A program made the translations under genes and the position numbers. Positions 32,945 to 44,093 of a DNA stretch of 64,000 nucleotides are shown here, piece by piece (position 1 is the stretch's first letter; the number at the start of each line of letters is the position of its first letter). The notes beneath the pieces were generated by a model. The model did not search any database. It saw only the letters and a list, made by a program, of their open reading frames with translations, and was not told where the DNA came from. Source of the stretch: Psilocybe azurescens (lineage: Eukaryota; Basidiomycota; Agaricomycetes; Agaricales; Agrocybaceae); assembly GCA_023853785.1 (NCBI GenBank), contig JAJIRX010000032.1:496001-560000 (forward strand), in the 5' to 3' direction.

Positions 32945-35164
32945 CTAATGCCCCCGACCCTTTTCATTCACTATCAGATACACATTATATGTCAAGCTGC
33001 CGTTCTCAGTTAGTATCAAGTCTCTCTGGCTCCTGTCTCACTTACCAGAATACAAAAACACAAATCCCATATACCATCAAACACAGTGCCCCCAAGTTCA
33101 TCCCTTTGCTCACACTGCCATCGTTCCGTGTCAGCTGCATAATCTGTCTGTCAGTACCTGCATCCCGCTGAAAAATAAATAGAATACCTTCCAGTAGAAA
33201 AGCCCTGGCAGGATGAAAGAGATGGTCGTCGAACCAGTGGCTCCCACAAACGACAACACTGGAGGTAAATCATCAGACCAGTGACAGACAGCAACCATAA
33301 AACACCCACCCATCTGCAAATCATCAACCAAGTAGGCCACAGTGAACCCGCTCGCAATGATCACAAATGTCAACACAAAATGTTTAATAGTCGACATTTC
33401 AGCAGGTCCATGCCCGTGCTCGTCTCCGCCCAACTCAGGCTCTTCGTCGTCGTCGTCATCACCAGCCGTTGCGGTCTTCGGCGGAGCGATGGCATGCGCC
33501 GGGTGGAACACCTTGTCCAAGCAATTCCTGCATGGGTGCACTTGCAGCGGATACGAAAATAACACCAAAATCACAATCGCCAGTTGTCCGATGGCGATAA
33601 AGAGCGATGTAGACGGATACATAGCAATTATATTAGCCCCAACCTGTCACACGAGAAATCAGCCGGAGAAACTCTGGGGTTCATATAACACACTCGCCTT
33701 GGATCCGAAAGTAAGATACCCGAATACAGCAATGACTTCGTATGTTAGCGTAGCTGCTCCGATTGAACCCCCAATGACCGTGTTCATACGACGTTGTGAA
33801 TTATTCTTCAATTCGTTATAGATAGGGAACAGCTAGACCAGAAACGATTCTTCAACGTCGGAACAATCACAAGTAAAAGATAATAAAAACATACATTCTG
33901 AGCACATGTGAATGCAAATACCTGCACCGGGAACGTCGAGACGAAATTGGGCGTAAAATGAATGAGTTTGATCTCGCCTGGCTCAGGCATGCCCTTGAGT
34001 GGCCAGAAATAGCACTTAATGACGATTATTGCCAAATATCCTACGTGGCATAAACCAATGAAGACATAGTCAGATATCCATTTAAGCAACCAAAAATACT
34101 CCTATAAGCCCCACTCACCCACTGAGAACAACGCAACATAACTCGTATGCCGCAGGCTATTCAACTGCCTCAAGAAACACAGCGGCACAAGGATGAGCAT
34201 AAACAACGTGAGCCAGTTGCTACCATTGAGTGCCCATTCCGGCGGGTTCGTCGTCTCAGATGTCAGATCGTGATAGAGCGAAGCAACGACGTTAGGCATG
34301 AGCCCCTTGATGATGATCAAATAACTAAATATGAAAGAGAAGAACGAGGTCAGCAATCACGTCCTAGGCAGAAATGGCTCAGTGAGCAGCGTCTTTTTCT
34401 AATTCTCGTAGTGCGCTTTTTCTAGTTTAGATATCGAAGCCTAAAAGTATAACACACCTTATAGAGACGCCAAAGCACTTCGTCGCGATGGCCGCATCAA
34501 AGAAGACGGCTGCACCAGGGAATGTGAGCTGTGAGATGGCGTGGAATGACGCATGCCGGTGCCTTGTCTTCGTCGCGCACAGGGAGAGGAGGTACAGTCC
34601 GAACGCGGCTACAGAGCCAGATAACACGCAGGTTATCATCCCGGGTATCATCCCTGCAGAGGCCATTGCCTATCGCGCACAAAGGTTAAGTGTCAGCGTC
34701 GACCAGGGCATCCCGAAAGGGGGAGAGATAACGAGATACCAGAGGGAATGTAAGCATGCCTGTTCAATGCATAAAAATTTAAATTGTCTGGCATATGTTG
34801 AAAGACATGGATTGCACGCACCACTACCAATAATTGTGTTTGATAAATTGCTGATACAACTGACGAGACTAGCATGTCCATCGTCGTCTTTGTTTGAATG
34901 CACACGACCACTGTCGCCTCCTAGAAGTGCCCGTGACTCGTCGGAACCACCATGTGTATCCTGCTCTACCTGATTGTCCGGGGCAATCCCATACGTCTGT
35001 ACCATTTCGTACGACTCGTCCTCGCTAGTATTATAATGCTCCTTGGTAGCCGCAGCAGCAGTGTGGTTGTCTAATATCCCGAATAATTTAGCGGGAGTGT
35101 TTATGGTGGTCTGTTTGGAAGACGACAAGGAAAACAGTTTCGATGAGGGTTGGTGTGGGAGCAA
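32945..35164 (-). CDS. AAAP-family amino-acid transporter (AVT-type, vacuolar)
   Basis: A multispan transporter of the amino acid/auxin permease family, similar to yeast AVT5-7 and animal SLC38. A soluble N-terminus (from MLPHQPSSKLFSLSSSKQTT) precedes SLVSCISNLSNTIIGSG. A 20-nt microexon (34740-34759) adds MLTFPL, then AMASAGMIPGMITCVLSGSV opens the helices. Further segments: DAAIATKCFGVSISYLIIIK, WLTLFMLILVPLCFLRQLNS, YLAIIVIKCYF, FPVQVFAFTCAQN, GGSIGAATLTYEVIAVFGYL, FIAIGQLAIVILVLFSYPLQ, an acidic loop (about 33420-33470), IKHFVLTFVIIASGFTVAYL and SFVGATGSTTISFILPGLFY. The last exon gives CLTYNVYLIVNEKGRGH. About nine exons. It probably exports neutral or acidic amino acids from the vacuole (family inference); the substrate cannot be read from sequence. 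Confidence 0.88.
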
Positions 35165-36471
35165 AAGCAGCCACTCTTAAGTCTAAGGGTAGGTGTGATT
35201 TCTAGAATAAGAGCACCCTGATGCGGAGCTCAAAATGTGAATAGATAAGTGAGTAGGCTGGTGAGATAAAGTACGTGTGCTTGGACACGCCCTGGGATAT
35301 TAGGTGTTAGAGTTGGAGATAGACCATATACGGATCTTAGGGTAGCTTAACCTTCACGAATCATTGATCACTGGCAGCGTGTTCCCTTGGCGGGACAAAC
35401 TAATGTTCCCACCACGTGATATTCAGGACGCGTCAATCTGATATATGACCGTGATAATTAGCGAAAGAGAAAGAAAGTAGATGTAGCCTTCTTTGAGCCA
35501 AATTTGAACAAAGAATGCTGTTATACATTACCACCTCACATAGAATAAAGCAGAATGACTAGGAAGTGGATCAGTAGAGAATGTGGGGCATGGTAGACAC
35601 AGACTCTTCCGGTACTTCCCTAGTCCCCAGACAATTTCGAGTTGTGTTTTCTGAATGGGCCAACCTATACCATATAAAATAGGTGTCCTAAGATACGGAA
35701 AATAATAGCAGCGTTGTTTCCGCTCATACTCACGTCTGTCAAATATGCATATCCGTAGTTTATACGTTATACACGTCCGGTTTTTGTCTCTTTGAAAAAC
35801 TCAGAAATTAATCGCTGTCTTCCTAGTACTCTATTGAACAGAGTGATGAAACCTGATTATCGAAGGAGCATATCATTCAGCTTGAAAATAGCTCTAAGTT
35901 ACCAGACAGGTTCAACGTGCAACTCAAAATGTACTGAAATACATTTTGTTGACCAGCACTTCTTTCAACATTATTGAAAATATCCCCGTTCGCATTCCAA
36001 GTAGAAGAGCCTGCAAAGTGAGATGTAATGTGGCTCTAAAAGATTCATCTGGCGTAAATCATGGGTTCTTTCAAAATCCAAGGTATCGTCGCAAGTTCGC
36101 ATATGTTGTACCGGGAATACGAGGTTTGTGTTCGAAAATGTAAAGAGATAAGTGTCCCAGTATCCTGTAGTACATGGAGGAAAGCGAAGGATGCGCTCGC
36201 TGTGCTATGTAACGGCTGAATTCCACATGAGATACATAAATAAAAGCTGACAGTGACAGTGACAGTTGAATGAAATGAAAAGGGTGGGAATCACCTGACG
36301 CCCAGGGCCCAGGCCTAGCGACATCTTGTGCATCATCGACGTGATCGCTTTACCGCACAGGCTTACTGCAAGGATGTTAGACGTAAAGTTAAAGTTTGTG
36401 TTACTGTATTACTAACTTCTCTTTTCCCTCTACTTTTCGGTTTATTCTGTATAGTTTCGAGGACATTTCCA
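35165..36471. other. Divergent intergenic region between transporter and Nudix gene
   Basis: No gene is supported in about 1.3 kb. Short plus-strand open frames at 35792-36143 lack domains. The stretch contains both promoters; CAGTGACAGTGACAGT repeats occur near 36250. Confidence 0.5.
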
Positions 36472-37906
36472 ATGCAATCACGGTGCTTCCAGCCCACCTT
36501 TAATCATCGCACAGTGTCTCTGTTCATAACAGGCAGCTTATCTGCTCGCTCAACTTCTAGACACCCCTTTCAACCCAAGAATTGTATAGCACTGTTCCAC
36601 TCATCTTCTCCAGGTGTTAATCCCGTCAACCCACTCAAACTTCCACGAGGACACCACAGCTTGTTGCCTCTAGTCCATTCATGCAACAATCTCATTCTCT
36701 CGCACCACCCATGGCATTCGGACACAAAGCATACCGTCGCGACTCGAACAGCACTTGGCGATCTAACCGACGAAGAAACTGTCGTTCCTTTTGTGATATC
36801 GCACGATCACCGAGACTATCCAGCCGTAGGCTTCATACGTCCGCACGTCGCGTCGGCGTTAGAAGAAGACCATCAGAAACACCTGGTCTCTGGCTCAGCG
36901 TCGCCCTGGGACCTCCGCTACTCGAAGGAATTCCCGAAGGTACTCAAAGCAGTTGCCTTTGCTGCATGGGTCAACGAGGGCGGCAAGTACACTCGCACCA
37001 TGCACATGGAGAGGTTGATTTACGACTGGAAGAAGCATGATGTGTTCGCAGACATCCTCAAGGGTGAGTCCCTTCATTAATGTCTCCAAAATACAACTAG
37101 AGCATGGTTAGGGTGGAGCGATGAAGCTTATCCGGTCTACACGCATGCGCCGCAACAGGTCAGCACGGCGCATGATCCTATAGCCTTTGCCATCGAACGT
37201 GCAGCTCTTCCCCTGTTCGGCCTCGTAAACTTCGGTGTCTTGCTTACAGGTACACTTATATCTGGAATTGGAATATACAGTGCTCTCTTCTAATATCACT
37301 TTTAGCATATGTTCGTGATCCTTCAACAAGACGTCTGCAATTGTTTATACCTCGTCGTTCTCTCAACAAACGAACGTGAGTGCTCTCACTCTAAACAGTT
37401 GTGTGCAAATCATGTTCTAAGCAATCACTTTGAGCAGATGGCCTGGCAAGTTGGATGTTACAGTAGTCGGAGGGATGGGGCTCGGGGAATCTGCAATGGA
37501 CACTGTTCTTCACGAATCAGCAGAGGAGGCTCTCCTCGACCACGACTACGTGAAAGAACACATCCAGTCCGTCGGTGGTCTCCCCTTCCCCAATCGTTCG
37601 CCAAAAGGCTGGATCATCCCAGGCATGTACTACCTCTTCGACCTGGAACTACCGCCAGACGGATCCTTGACGCCCCGAATCAATGCCCTGGATGGCGAGG
37701 TAGAGGCGTTCGATCTCCTTGACGTGCAAGATGTCTTGCAATATCTCCTAGAAGGCCGTTTCAAGCCTAGCTCTGCTATGGCCATCGTCGATTTCTTGGT
37801 AAGACATGGATATATCACCGAGGACACAGATCCAAGATATCTAGATATCTGCCGGCTGCTGAAGACAGATATCAAGCTTCCGGTTGCATGGAGGCAATAT
37901 CCCTAA
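36472..37906 (+). CDS. DUF4743 / Nudix hydrolase family protein
   Basis: The start at 36472 gives MQSRCFQPTFNHRTVSLFIT, a basic Ser-rich leader that may target mitochondria. The DUF4743 part follows: VGFIRPHVASALEEDHQ, FAAWVNEGGKYTRTMHMERL, DEAYPVYTHAPQ, FAIERAALPLFGLVNFGVLL. Then the Nudix domain: AYVRDPSTRRLQLFIPRRSL, WPGKLDVTVVGGMGLGESAM and TVLHESAEEALL. The Nudix box keeps its G-x5-E and EE positions, but the usual Arg is His and the following Gly is Ala. The C-terminus ends LPVAWRQYP at 37906. Related fungal and plant proteins (yeast YJR142W, Arabidopsis NUDT20/24) hydrolyse damaged thiamine diphosphate derivatives; that function is carried over by homology. Three short introns, all in frame. 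Confidence 0.88.
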
Positions 37907-38129
37907 AGGTTACACACATAATACCGTTGTTAGTATAGTATCGCTTTCGTTCGCTATCTATGTAAGATAATCCTATTCCAAGCTGATTGCAAGATGATAA
38001 GATGATAGACGAACAATTTAAATACTTGCTACTGTACCAACATTCCATAATTCATTCAATGCATATAGTCTTTCCATCTCATTACAGAGGTTAACGATGA
38101 CCGTCGTGAGAAGGGATGACGGTCCCGGT

Positions 38130-40461
38130 TCACGTTGTCTTCTTGGGACCAAAGAAGTTCCTGAGTCCGGGTTGTGTTTTGGCACCCCTGTTTTAGCGGC
38201 AGGCTTGGGTTTACTTGTCACCGCGGCAGCCTTAATGGGCGCTTTCTTCTTTGCGGGTTCTTTCACCTCCTTCGGAGCCGGGACAGCTTTAATCTGCACT
38301 TCCTCCTCCTCCGCCTTGACGGCAACAGCCTTTGGTTTCGCTTTGGGTTTTGTTTTTGGAGGCGCAGACTCTTCAGGCTCTGCATTGCTGTCCACAGATT
38401 CCCAGTCGGAATAATCTTCTTTAACTGCGTCACCATAAGTTCAGCTGATTAAGTGCCCTGATAACCAGAGGAAGTCTCACCGATATATCCATTTGAATCT
38501 TTTGTCCTTCGTGTTTTGGTCACTTTTCTCTTCTTGAGTCCATTGCGCCCAACTGGGATCACAGCTTTCGGTTTCCTCTTTCTTGTCACCTTGACTTTTG
38601 TAGAACGGTCGTCTGACATATGGACATCCTCATCTTGGTCATGCATGCTTTCGTCGCCGTCGACTTCATCTTCGAATTCGTCACGTTCGTTTGAACTGGC
38701 GTTTGTCGATGGCACGCGCGAAACTTTCTCGACTTCATCTAGAGCAAGTGCAATGTTCAATGTTAGCTCAAAGCAGACATTTAGAAATGTCCAGATTCAC
38801 CATCGGCAATATCCATCAGCCCCATGACATCGTTCTCAGCATCAGAGTTTTCTACACTCTCCGTCCTATGACTAGTCCTTGATTTACGGGCAGTAGATTT
38901 CTTAGGGATGATTTCTTCTTCATCATCATCCGAGAGCACGACTTTCCTCCTGATACGCGTGCTACCTTCGGCTTTCGAAGCATGGGCAGCGTTCTCTAGG
39001 GGTTTGTCTCTCTTATCCTGCCCGACTGATGATTTTCGTTTGATACCTCTCTGCTAAAAATATGAATACTGTTGAATGTTGATTGGGCGGGAGAGCTCAC
39101 AGTAGACTTCTCCTTTTCCTTATCTGGCTCCTTCTCTTCTTTTGTACTCAACACGCTTGGAGCACGAGAAGGGACTTTGGAGGTCGAAGTTTTGGGCGAT
39201 GGAACTTTTGAGGGACATCTGCTTTCTGAGGAGCATCGACCTTCTGAGGCGCATCGGCCTTCTGGGGGGTCTAAAGTAGCCTTCGCAGGAGCTTTTGAAA
39301 AGAACATCCTCTTCGTCGTCTCGGGAGCCGAATCCTCCTGTTTGACCTTCTGAGGGGCATCGGCCTTCTGAGGGGGGGTCTAAAGTAGCCTTTGCGGGAG
39401 CTTTTGAAAAGAACATCCTCTTCGTCGTCTCGGGAGCCGAATCCTCCTGTTTGACCTTCTTGACCTCTTTATTGTCCTTAGGTTTCGCAGGCGCGCTGAA
39501 GAAATTCATCAATTTCCCAGAAGCTTTGGGCTTTTCGGAAGCAGCGCTAGATTTCTCCTTCGCCTCTGGTATGGGTTCGGGTGCCGCAGGTTGTTTAGAT
39601 AAAGAGGGACCAGCAACTGGAGCAGGAGGTTGCATCTTTTTCTTGGCTGCGCCAACCTGGATTCCTGTCAAGAACTATGCGAGCAAAAGTAGACCGACAG
39701 CACGGACCTTGATCCCTTTGCCTACTATGCGCCCCACAGTAATAGCAAATTCTGGACCTTTAGATTTATCTGTATTTCGGACAGACCCTGTAGCGTGGCA
39801 AAGTAGGCCAGCATCCTATGAGCCATGATCTTCGTTAGTACAACGTATTAAGGGAAATGGACATTTGGCCTACATGCAATGGGCAGGGTGATAAACTATA
39901 CACATGGATGGACGGGAAGTCGTCAAAAGGGCTTTAGCATCTATATAGCAATGTTGCATTTTTCTGTTTATGGGTTGACAGAATATCGACACACCTTCGA
40001 GATCCCTTTCGTTCACAATCATTACAGTCGTTTGTGGCACTTCCTCTCCATCATTTTCTTCCTCTTCTTCTCCGGCATTCGTTGGCTGTGTGCTATCCGT
40101 ATAATATTCCTTTTCCGAGTTCTGACTGTTTTTATGTCTCGCGTTGTCGATGAGGGTGCCGCTCAACATGAATGTCGCGACACATGTTTGTAATTGGTAG
40201 GGAGCATTGTGATGATACGTCGCGAGTTCACTGAATTGTGGCATATTAGCGGAAAGAAAAACACCAGTTAATGCAGTCGTTACTTCTTAGCAGCATTGAC
40301 ATGTATCGCTAGATGTCTGCTCAGCGAACGAAATGTCACCTAACGATGGTACATACATCAAACTATTCGCGGATAAAAGGGGCAATTACGAGAAAACTTA
40401 CAATGTTCTTCTCAATGAATATTTGTTTAATGAGGTAGTCCGTAATAGATTGGGTCGACAT
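38130..40461 (-). CDS. CDC27: DNA polymerase delta subunit Cdc27/POLD3
   Basis: The start at 40461 gives MSTQSITDYLIKQIFIEKNI, then VTFRSLSRHLAIHVNAAKK and ELATYHHNAPYQLQTCVATF, matching the N-terminal domain of Cdc27/POLD3 that binds the small subunit of polymerase delta. The C-terminal two thirds are Lys/Glu-rich and disordered. A PCNA-binding PIP box with the pattern QxxLxxFF closes the protein: TQPGLRNFFGPKKTT (stop 38130-38132). A degenerate second PIP-like site, KLMNFFSAPAK, lies near 39500. A tandem 107-bp repeat duplicates the sequence for QEDSAPETTKRMFFSKAPAK. The gene is out of frame at several mononucleotide runs (about 38177-38188, 39206-39209, 39264-39269, 39372-39378). Single-base corrections there restore one continuous protein ending in the PIP box. 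Confidence 0.85.
39246..39461. repeat. Tandem duplication of about 107 bp inside CDC27
   Basis: Two head-to-tail copies (about 39246-39351 and 39352-39461) differ at only a few positions plus the length of a G run. Each encodes about 36 residues of the disordered linker (core ETTKRMFFSKAPAKATL). The near-identity indicates a recent event. Confidence 0.88.
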
Positions 40462-40853
40462 CATGAAGTGAGAAGTGAGAACGGGAATATTCTATCGCAA
40501 GATTGATTGCTAGTGCAATGTGCACCTTCCGGGTTCAAGCAGATTCTCAGGACACTGGTAAGCGGGTCACGGCAGACGTGCATTACTGTCACGCGTCTGT
40601 GACAATGATCGCATTTCAAATTCGAAACTATGCTGTATAAAAATAGAAACAGTCGGCAAACAATATGCAGGATAAACAATCAAAAACTGAAAAGTACTTG
40701 ACATAGCGAGGTACGATAGCAAATATGAACGAAAGCAAAAAACAAAGTGGTGTTGAGGATAATAATAAAAAAAAAACAGAAAACTTCGGAAAACATAAAT
40801 TAATCGTGTGCAGAATATCATTTTTGCGTCATTTGTCCGTAATGGGCAGATTT

Positions 40854-42955
40854 TCATATCCTCTGTGCGTCCCTTTCGGCTGCATATCGCGAGCCATGTT
40901 TCTGACGGTCAGCTTCTCTGGCCTTCATCCTTTGCTGCCGAACATCCATCATGATTTGCCGGCCATATGGAGACATATCTGACGAGGAAGCGGGAGAAGG
41001 GATCATACCATCTATAGGGGGGGCGGAACATGGCGTGTTGTACGACTGTACGCAGTAGCGAGCGCGATGCGATGGTATTTGAGCGGAGAGGGGTGGAAGG
41101 AAGCTCAGTCTTGACAGCAAGACCGAGCTGGTTCTCTTTTCTGTGACTACCAGAGGACGTTCTTTCGAGCTTCTTCGGTCGGGAAACATATTCGGGACCT
41201 GCCTCGCAGCTACCATATGAGTGTGCGGACGACTGAGAACCACTTCTACGGTGGGTTTGTGCTCTTTTCGGAGGAGCAGGGGCCATAAAAGGGTCGGAAG
41301 GCGATGTCGGCGGTGAGTTAGATAATTCCACTAATGCAGACCGCCTACGGTGAACTCCGCCATTCGAAGACTTTCTCGGGGAGCTCGAGGGCCCCGAAGT
41401 AGTCGAGAAGGGCCATTGTGATTCGTAGATGGGGTCGGTGCGGTAACAATTACTTTCGTAGGACCATTCATAATGACCTTGATGGCATTATTATTGTTTT
41501 CCGGGTTGTTATTTAGAAGAGGGTTGGGTGTAGCGAAGCTACCGGGTGCATGAAATGAACTTCTGGGAACAGTGCGGTAATCGTGGCTATCTTCAGAAAA
41601 TGTAGAGCGAGGCTCCCGTCTAGATGGACTTTCCTCTACCAGAGACTGAGGTCGAGTGTTCCTAGGAGTATCATCGACGTGGGAAGTGGGCATCGCAGGG
41701 AAGTGGGAAGAATTAAATTGGAACCGGGGAGGATTACCATCAAAGCCGGAATTTTTACTGGGTGCATTCTCCTCTGAAGGTGTACTAAAACAGCTCGGAA
41801 CTTCAGGGAGAGAACGATCCAAGTCTTCAGTGGGCTTTGACTGCTTTCCTTTTGTCAGGAACCCAAACACCTGCGAAGCTCTCTGAGGGGTACTCGGGTT
41901 ACTGTTGCTGTAAGGGTGATTCTTCTGGCTAGCGTCCTCCATGATTTCAAAGTCCTGAGAGGTCTCTATGCTCATGCTCAGCTCGACCTCCATGGAAGAT
42001 ATAGCGGGATTGTCGAAGGTTGTATTTACTAAGCTCCCATCAGTCACAAACGAAATTTCGGGCTCAGGAAGTTGCGTGTTAGAGGAAGCAGTAGGAGTCT
42101 GTAGAACCAGTGATGATCTGGATGAGGTTGCCTCAGTCTCACTTAAAATATGACAGTAAGCATGTAGAGCGGTTAAATCAAGCTTGGCAAATAACCTACG
42201 CCAAAAATCGTTCGGCCCACGATATGTCGCCTTCGACACTGCCGCTTTCATTTCCTTCCCTCGAATTCAGGCTAGACGAAGCACCCAGGAGTTGGCGTAA
42301 AGTGGAGCCATTTCGGCGTACTTGTGCACGGCCTTCTTCGCGATTGTCATTTGGTGTGTTTGGGGGACTGTTGGAAAATACGTCCGCAGCTAGTTTGCCA
42401 TGGTCGTCATATAAATCAATGAGGCTGGCGACAGAAGGATCCGACCGTAGCCTGAGCACTCGACTATCATCCACGGGATGTAGAGAAGTCCGGTTACTTT
42501 TCTTCTGTGCTGCTTTGTCCGTGTTGTCGTCAGGTTCTTGGTGGGCGTCACCGAAATCCGTGGAATGCTTCCTTCGCCCATAGACAGTGACATTATATGT
42601 GCCTCGCTGCGTTACGCTGGCACTTCCCAGACTGATAGTTGATGAGGCTGGAGTCTGTACGACCCTATTTATGGGGTGGGCTATATACTGATTTTAGCCT
42701 GGGTTGTGGGTGTCGAGACAAAGAGAACTTACGCAAAGGCGGTAAAGTTGCGTAATCAAGCTCAGAGGCTTCAACGTATCGCGCTGAGCTAGACCTCAGA
42801 AGACGGCTAACGGCGGCCTCATGTTCCTCATCTACGACGGGACGTATTTCTGCCCATGGTTGCTCCGGCATCGGAGGGACATCTTGGTCAATTGGCGGGC
42901 GCTGTTTCTTGTTTTTCTTACTGCCAATAGAGAAAAGACGTTTGAGGAGCCCCAT
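40854..42955 (-). CDS. Serine-rich orphan protein, unknown function
   Basis: The start at 42955 gives MGLLKRLFSIGSKKNKKQRP, a Gly-2, strongly basic N-terminus that could sit at a membrane. An intron (about 42735-42682) joins TLPPL to PHPINRVVQTPASSTISLGS. Further parts are YNVTVYGRRKHSTDFGDAHQ, SVASLIDLYDDHGKLAADVF, SNSPPNTPNDNREEGRAQVR, AERFLA, a long Ser/Thr/Pro-rich middle with an Asn run, then RKSSNGGVHRRRSALVELSN and a basic, coiled-coil-like end MMDVRQQRMKAREADRQKHG to a stop at 40854. I do not recognise the family. The frame breaks twice: near 41389-41420 (cause unclear) and at a G7 run (41017-41023), where one more base would join HAMFRPP to PIDGMIPSPASSS. It shares a promoter region of about 200 bp with the divergent DUF202 gene. 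Confidence 0.7.
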
Positions 42956-43155
42956 TATAACGAGTGTGGTTGAAAAGAGAGTAGAGTGCCTATATAGGCT
43001 CTTGCATGCACGAGAGAAGGTTCGAGGTCGGTGATGTCCCAATGCGGACGAGTTCTACTTGAACTTGCACCAAATACGTACAAGCACAGGAACGCGTTCT
43101 TTACACGTGATGAGGTGTCGACATCCTTTACTTCCAAGTTCCAACTTGCGCGACC

Positions 43156-43582
43156 ATGATATCGCACATGGTCCCTAATACGGGGAGCACAGCAAGGGAC
43201 TTCTGTATGCTGGAGCGCAACATACTCTCCCACTTTAAGCTCGCTCTTCTACTTTCCCTCATGTCGTCTTCTCTTCTTTTACATGCTCGACTCGTCCCCG
43301 GAGAACAAGATTCAGGTTCCGGTGGTGTCCCTCTCGCATCAGTCGAGTTTGCTGCTGCAATGATTGCAATACTCGCAGGGATATGGGAATACTACAGCGG
43401 TTATGCTGATCTGAGGCAAGCAAGAGCTTTTCTGGCTGCGGCAAAGTTTGTTTTTCCTCGTTTCTTTCGAAAACCCCCTATTCTGAACCCAGAGTTACTT
43501 CAGGCCCCATATGATCATGATGAGTCTTGTCGCTGGTGTTGTATTCGGAACTTGTATAGTTCTTCTTGTGCAAGAGCGTTGA
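43156..43582 (+). CDS. DUF202 (YidH-like) small membrane protein
   Basis: Exon 1 (43156-43445) encodes VPNTGSTARDFCMLERNILS, the DUF202 signature (N-x-G-S-x-A-R-D-x-x-x-x-E-R), then FKLALLLSLMSSSLLLHARL (helix 1), SVEFAAAMIAILAGIWEYYS (helix 2) and LRQARAFLAAA. A GTTTGT donor and a CTTCAG acceptor join it to exon 2 (43504-43582), which supplies MIMMSLVAGVVFGTCIVLLV (helix 3) and QER before the stop. Without splicing, the frame runs on into cysteine-rich sequence with no third helix. Three helices of about 115-120 residues fit the family. DUF202 proteins occur in bacteria and fungal vacuolar membranes (VTC-related proteins carry a similar domain), but the function of the stand-alone fungal forms is unknown to me. 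Confidence 0.82.
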
Positions 43583-44093
43583 GATATTTTTTGCTGTTAG
43601 TATATTATTCTATCTGTCGCTTTCACACTGAGTATGATTACGTTCAGAGTTTGGGTCTACCCTGTCAATAATTCCTGTGAACAACCGGATGGCGTTGCGC
43701 TGATCTCCGTCCTGTCATTTACCTTTCGAACCTGTATATAACTGTAAAAAGATGTAATAGTACTTTGTAAATACCCAAATGTCTGTAAATTAGTCTGGAT
43801 CTACCCCTAGGAAATTTCAATTACATGTCGATACTTACAGTAAATCGATGGCGAAATCGTTGCAAGCTCGTTGGACAACGTAACGCCCGCCTTGCATCGG
43901 GGTGCAGATCCGGTAAAGCCATGAGCATTTTTTCAGGGGACCTTTGGGGAAAACGTGTTTTAAAAATGGAATCTATGATGGTTCGATCTTAATATTTGCT
44001 TTGTACATTCCCCCTCTTTATCCTCTACCACACCCTCTCTTTCTCTGTTCTGGACTATTCCCTTATATCTGAACGACTTATTACGAACTCTCT
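43583..44093. other. Spacer upstream of the reductase gene
   Basis: No gene is seen. It includes a CT-rich stretch just before the start at 44094, usual for fungal promoters. Confidence 0.5.

Noticed and set aside
43446..43671. Cys/Arg-rich C-terminal extension of the DUF202 protein
   Set aside because: It comes from reading through an intron; splicing supplies the expected third helix and an earlier stop.
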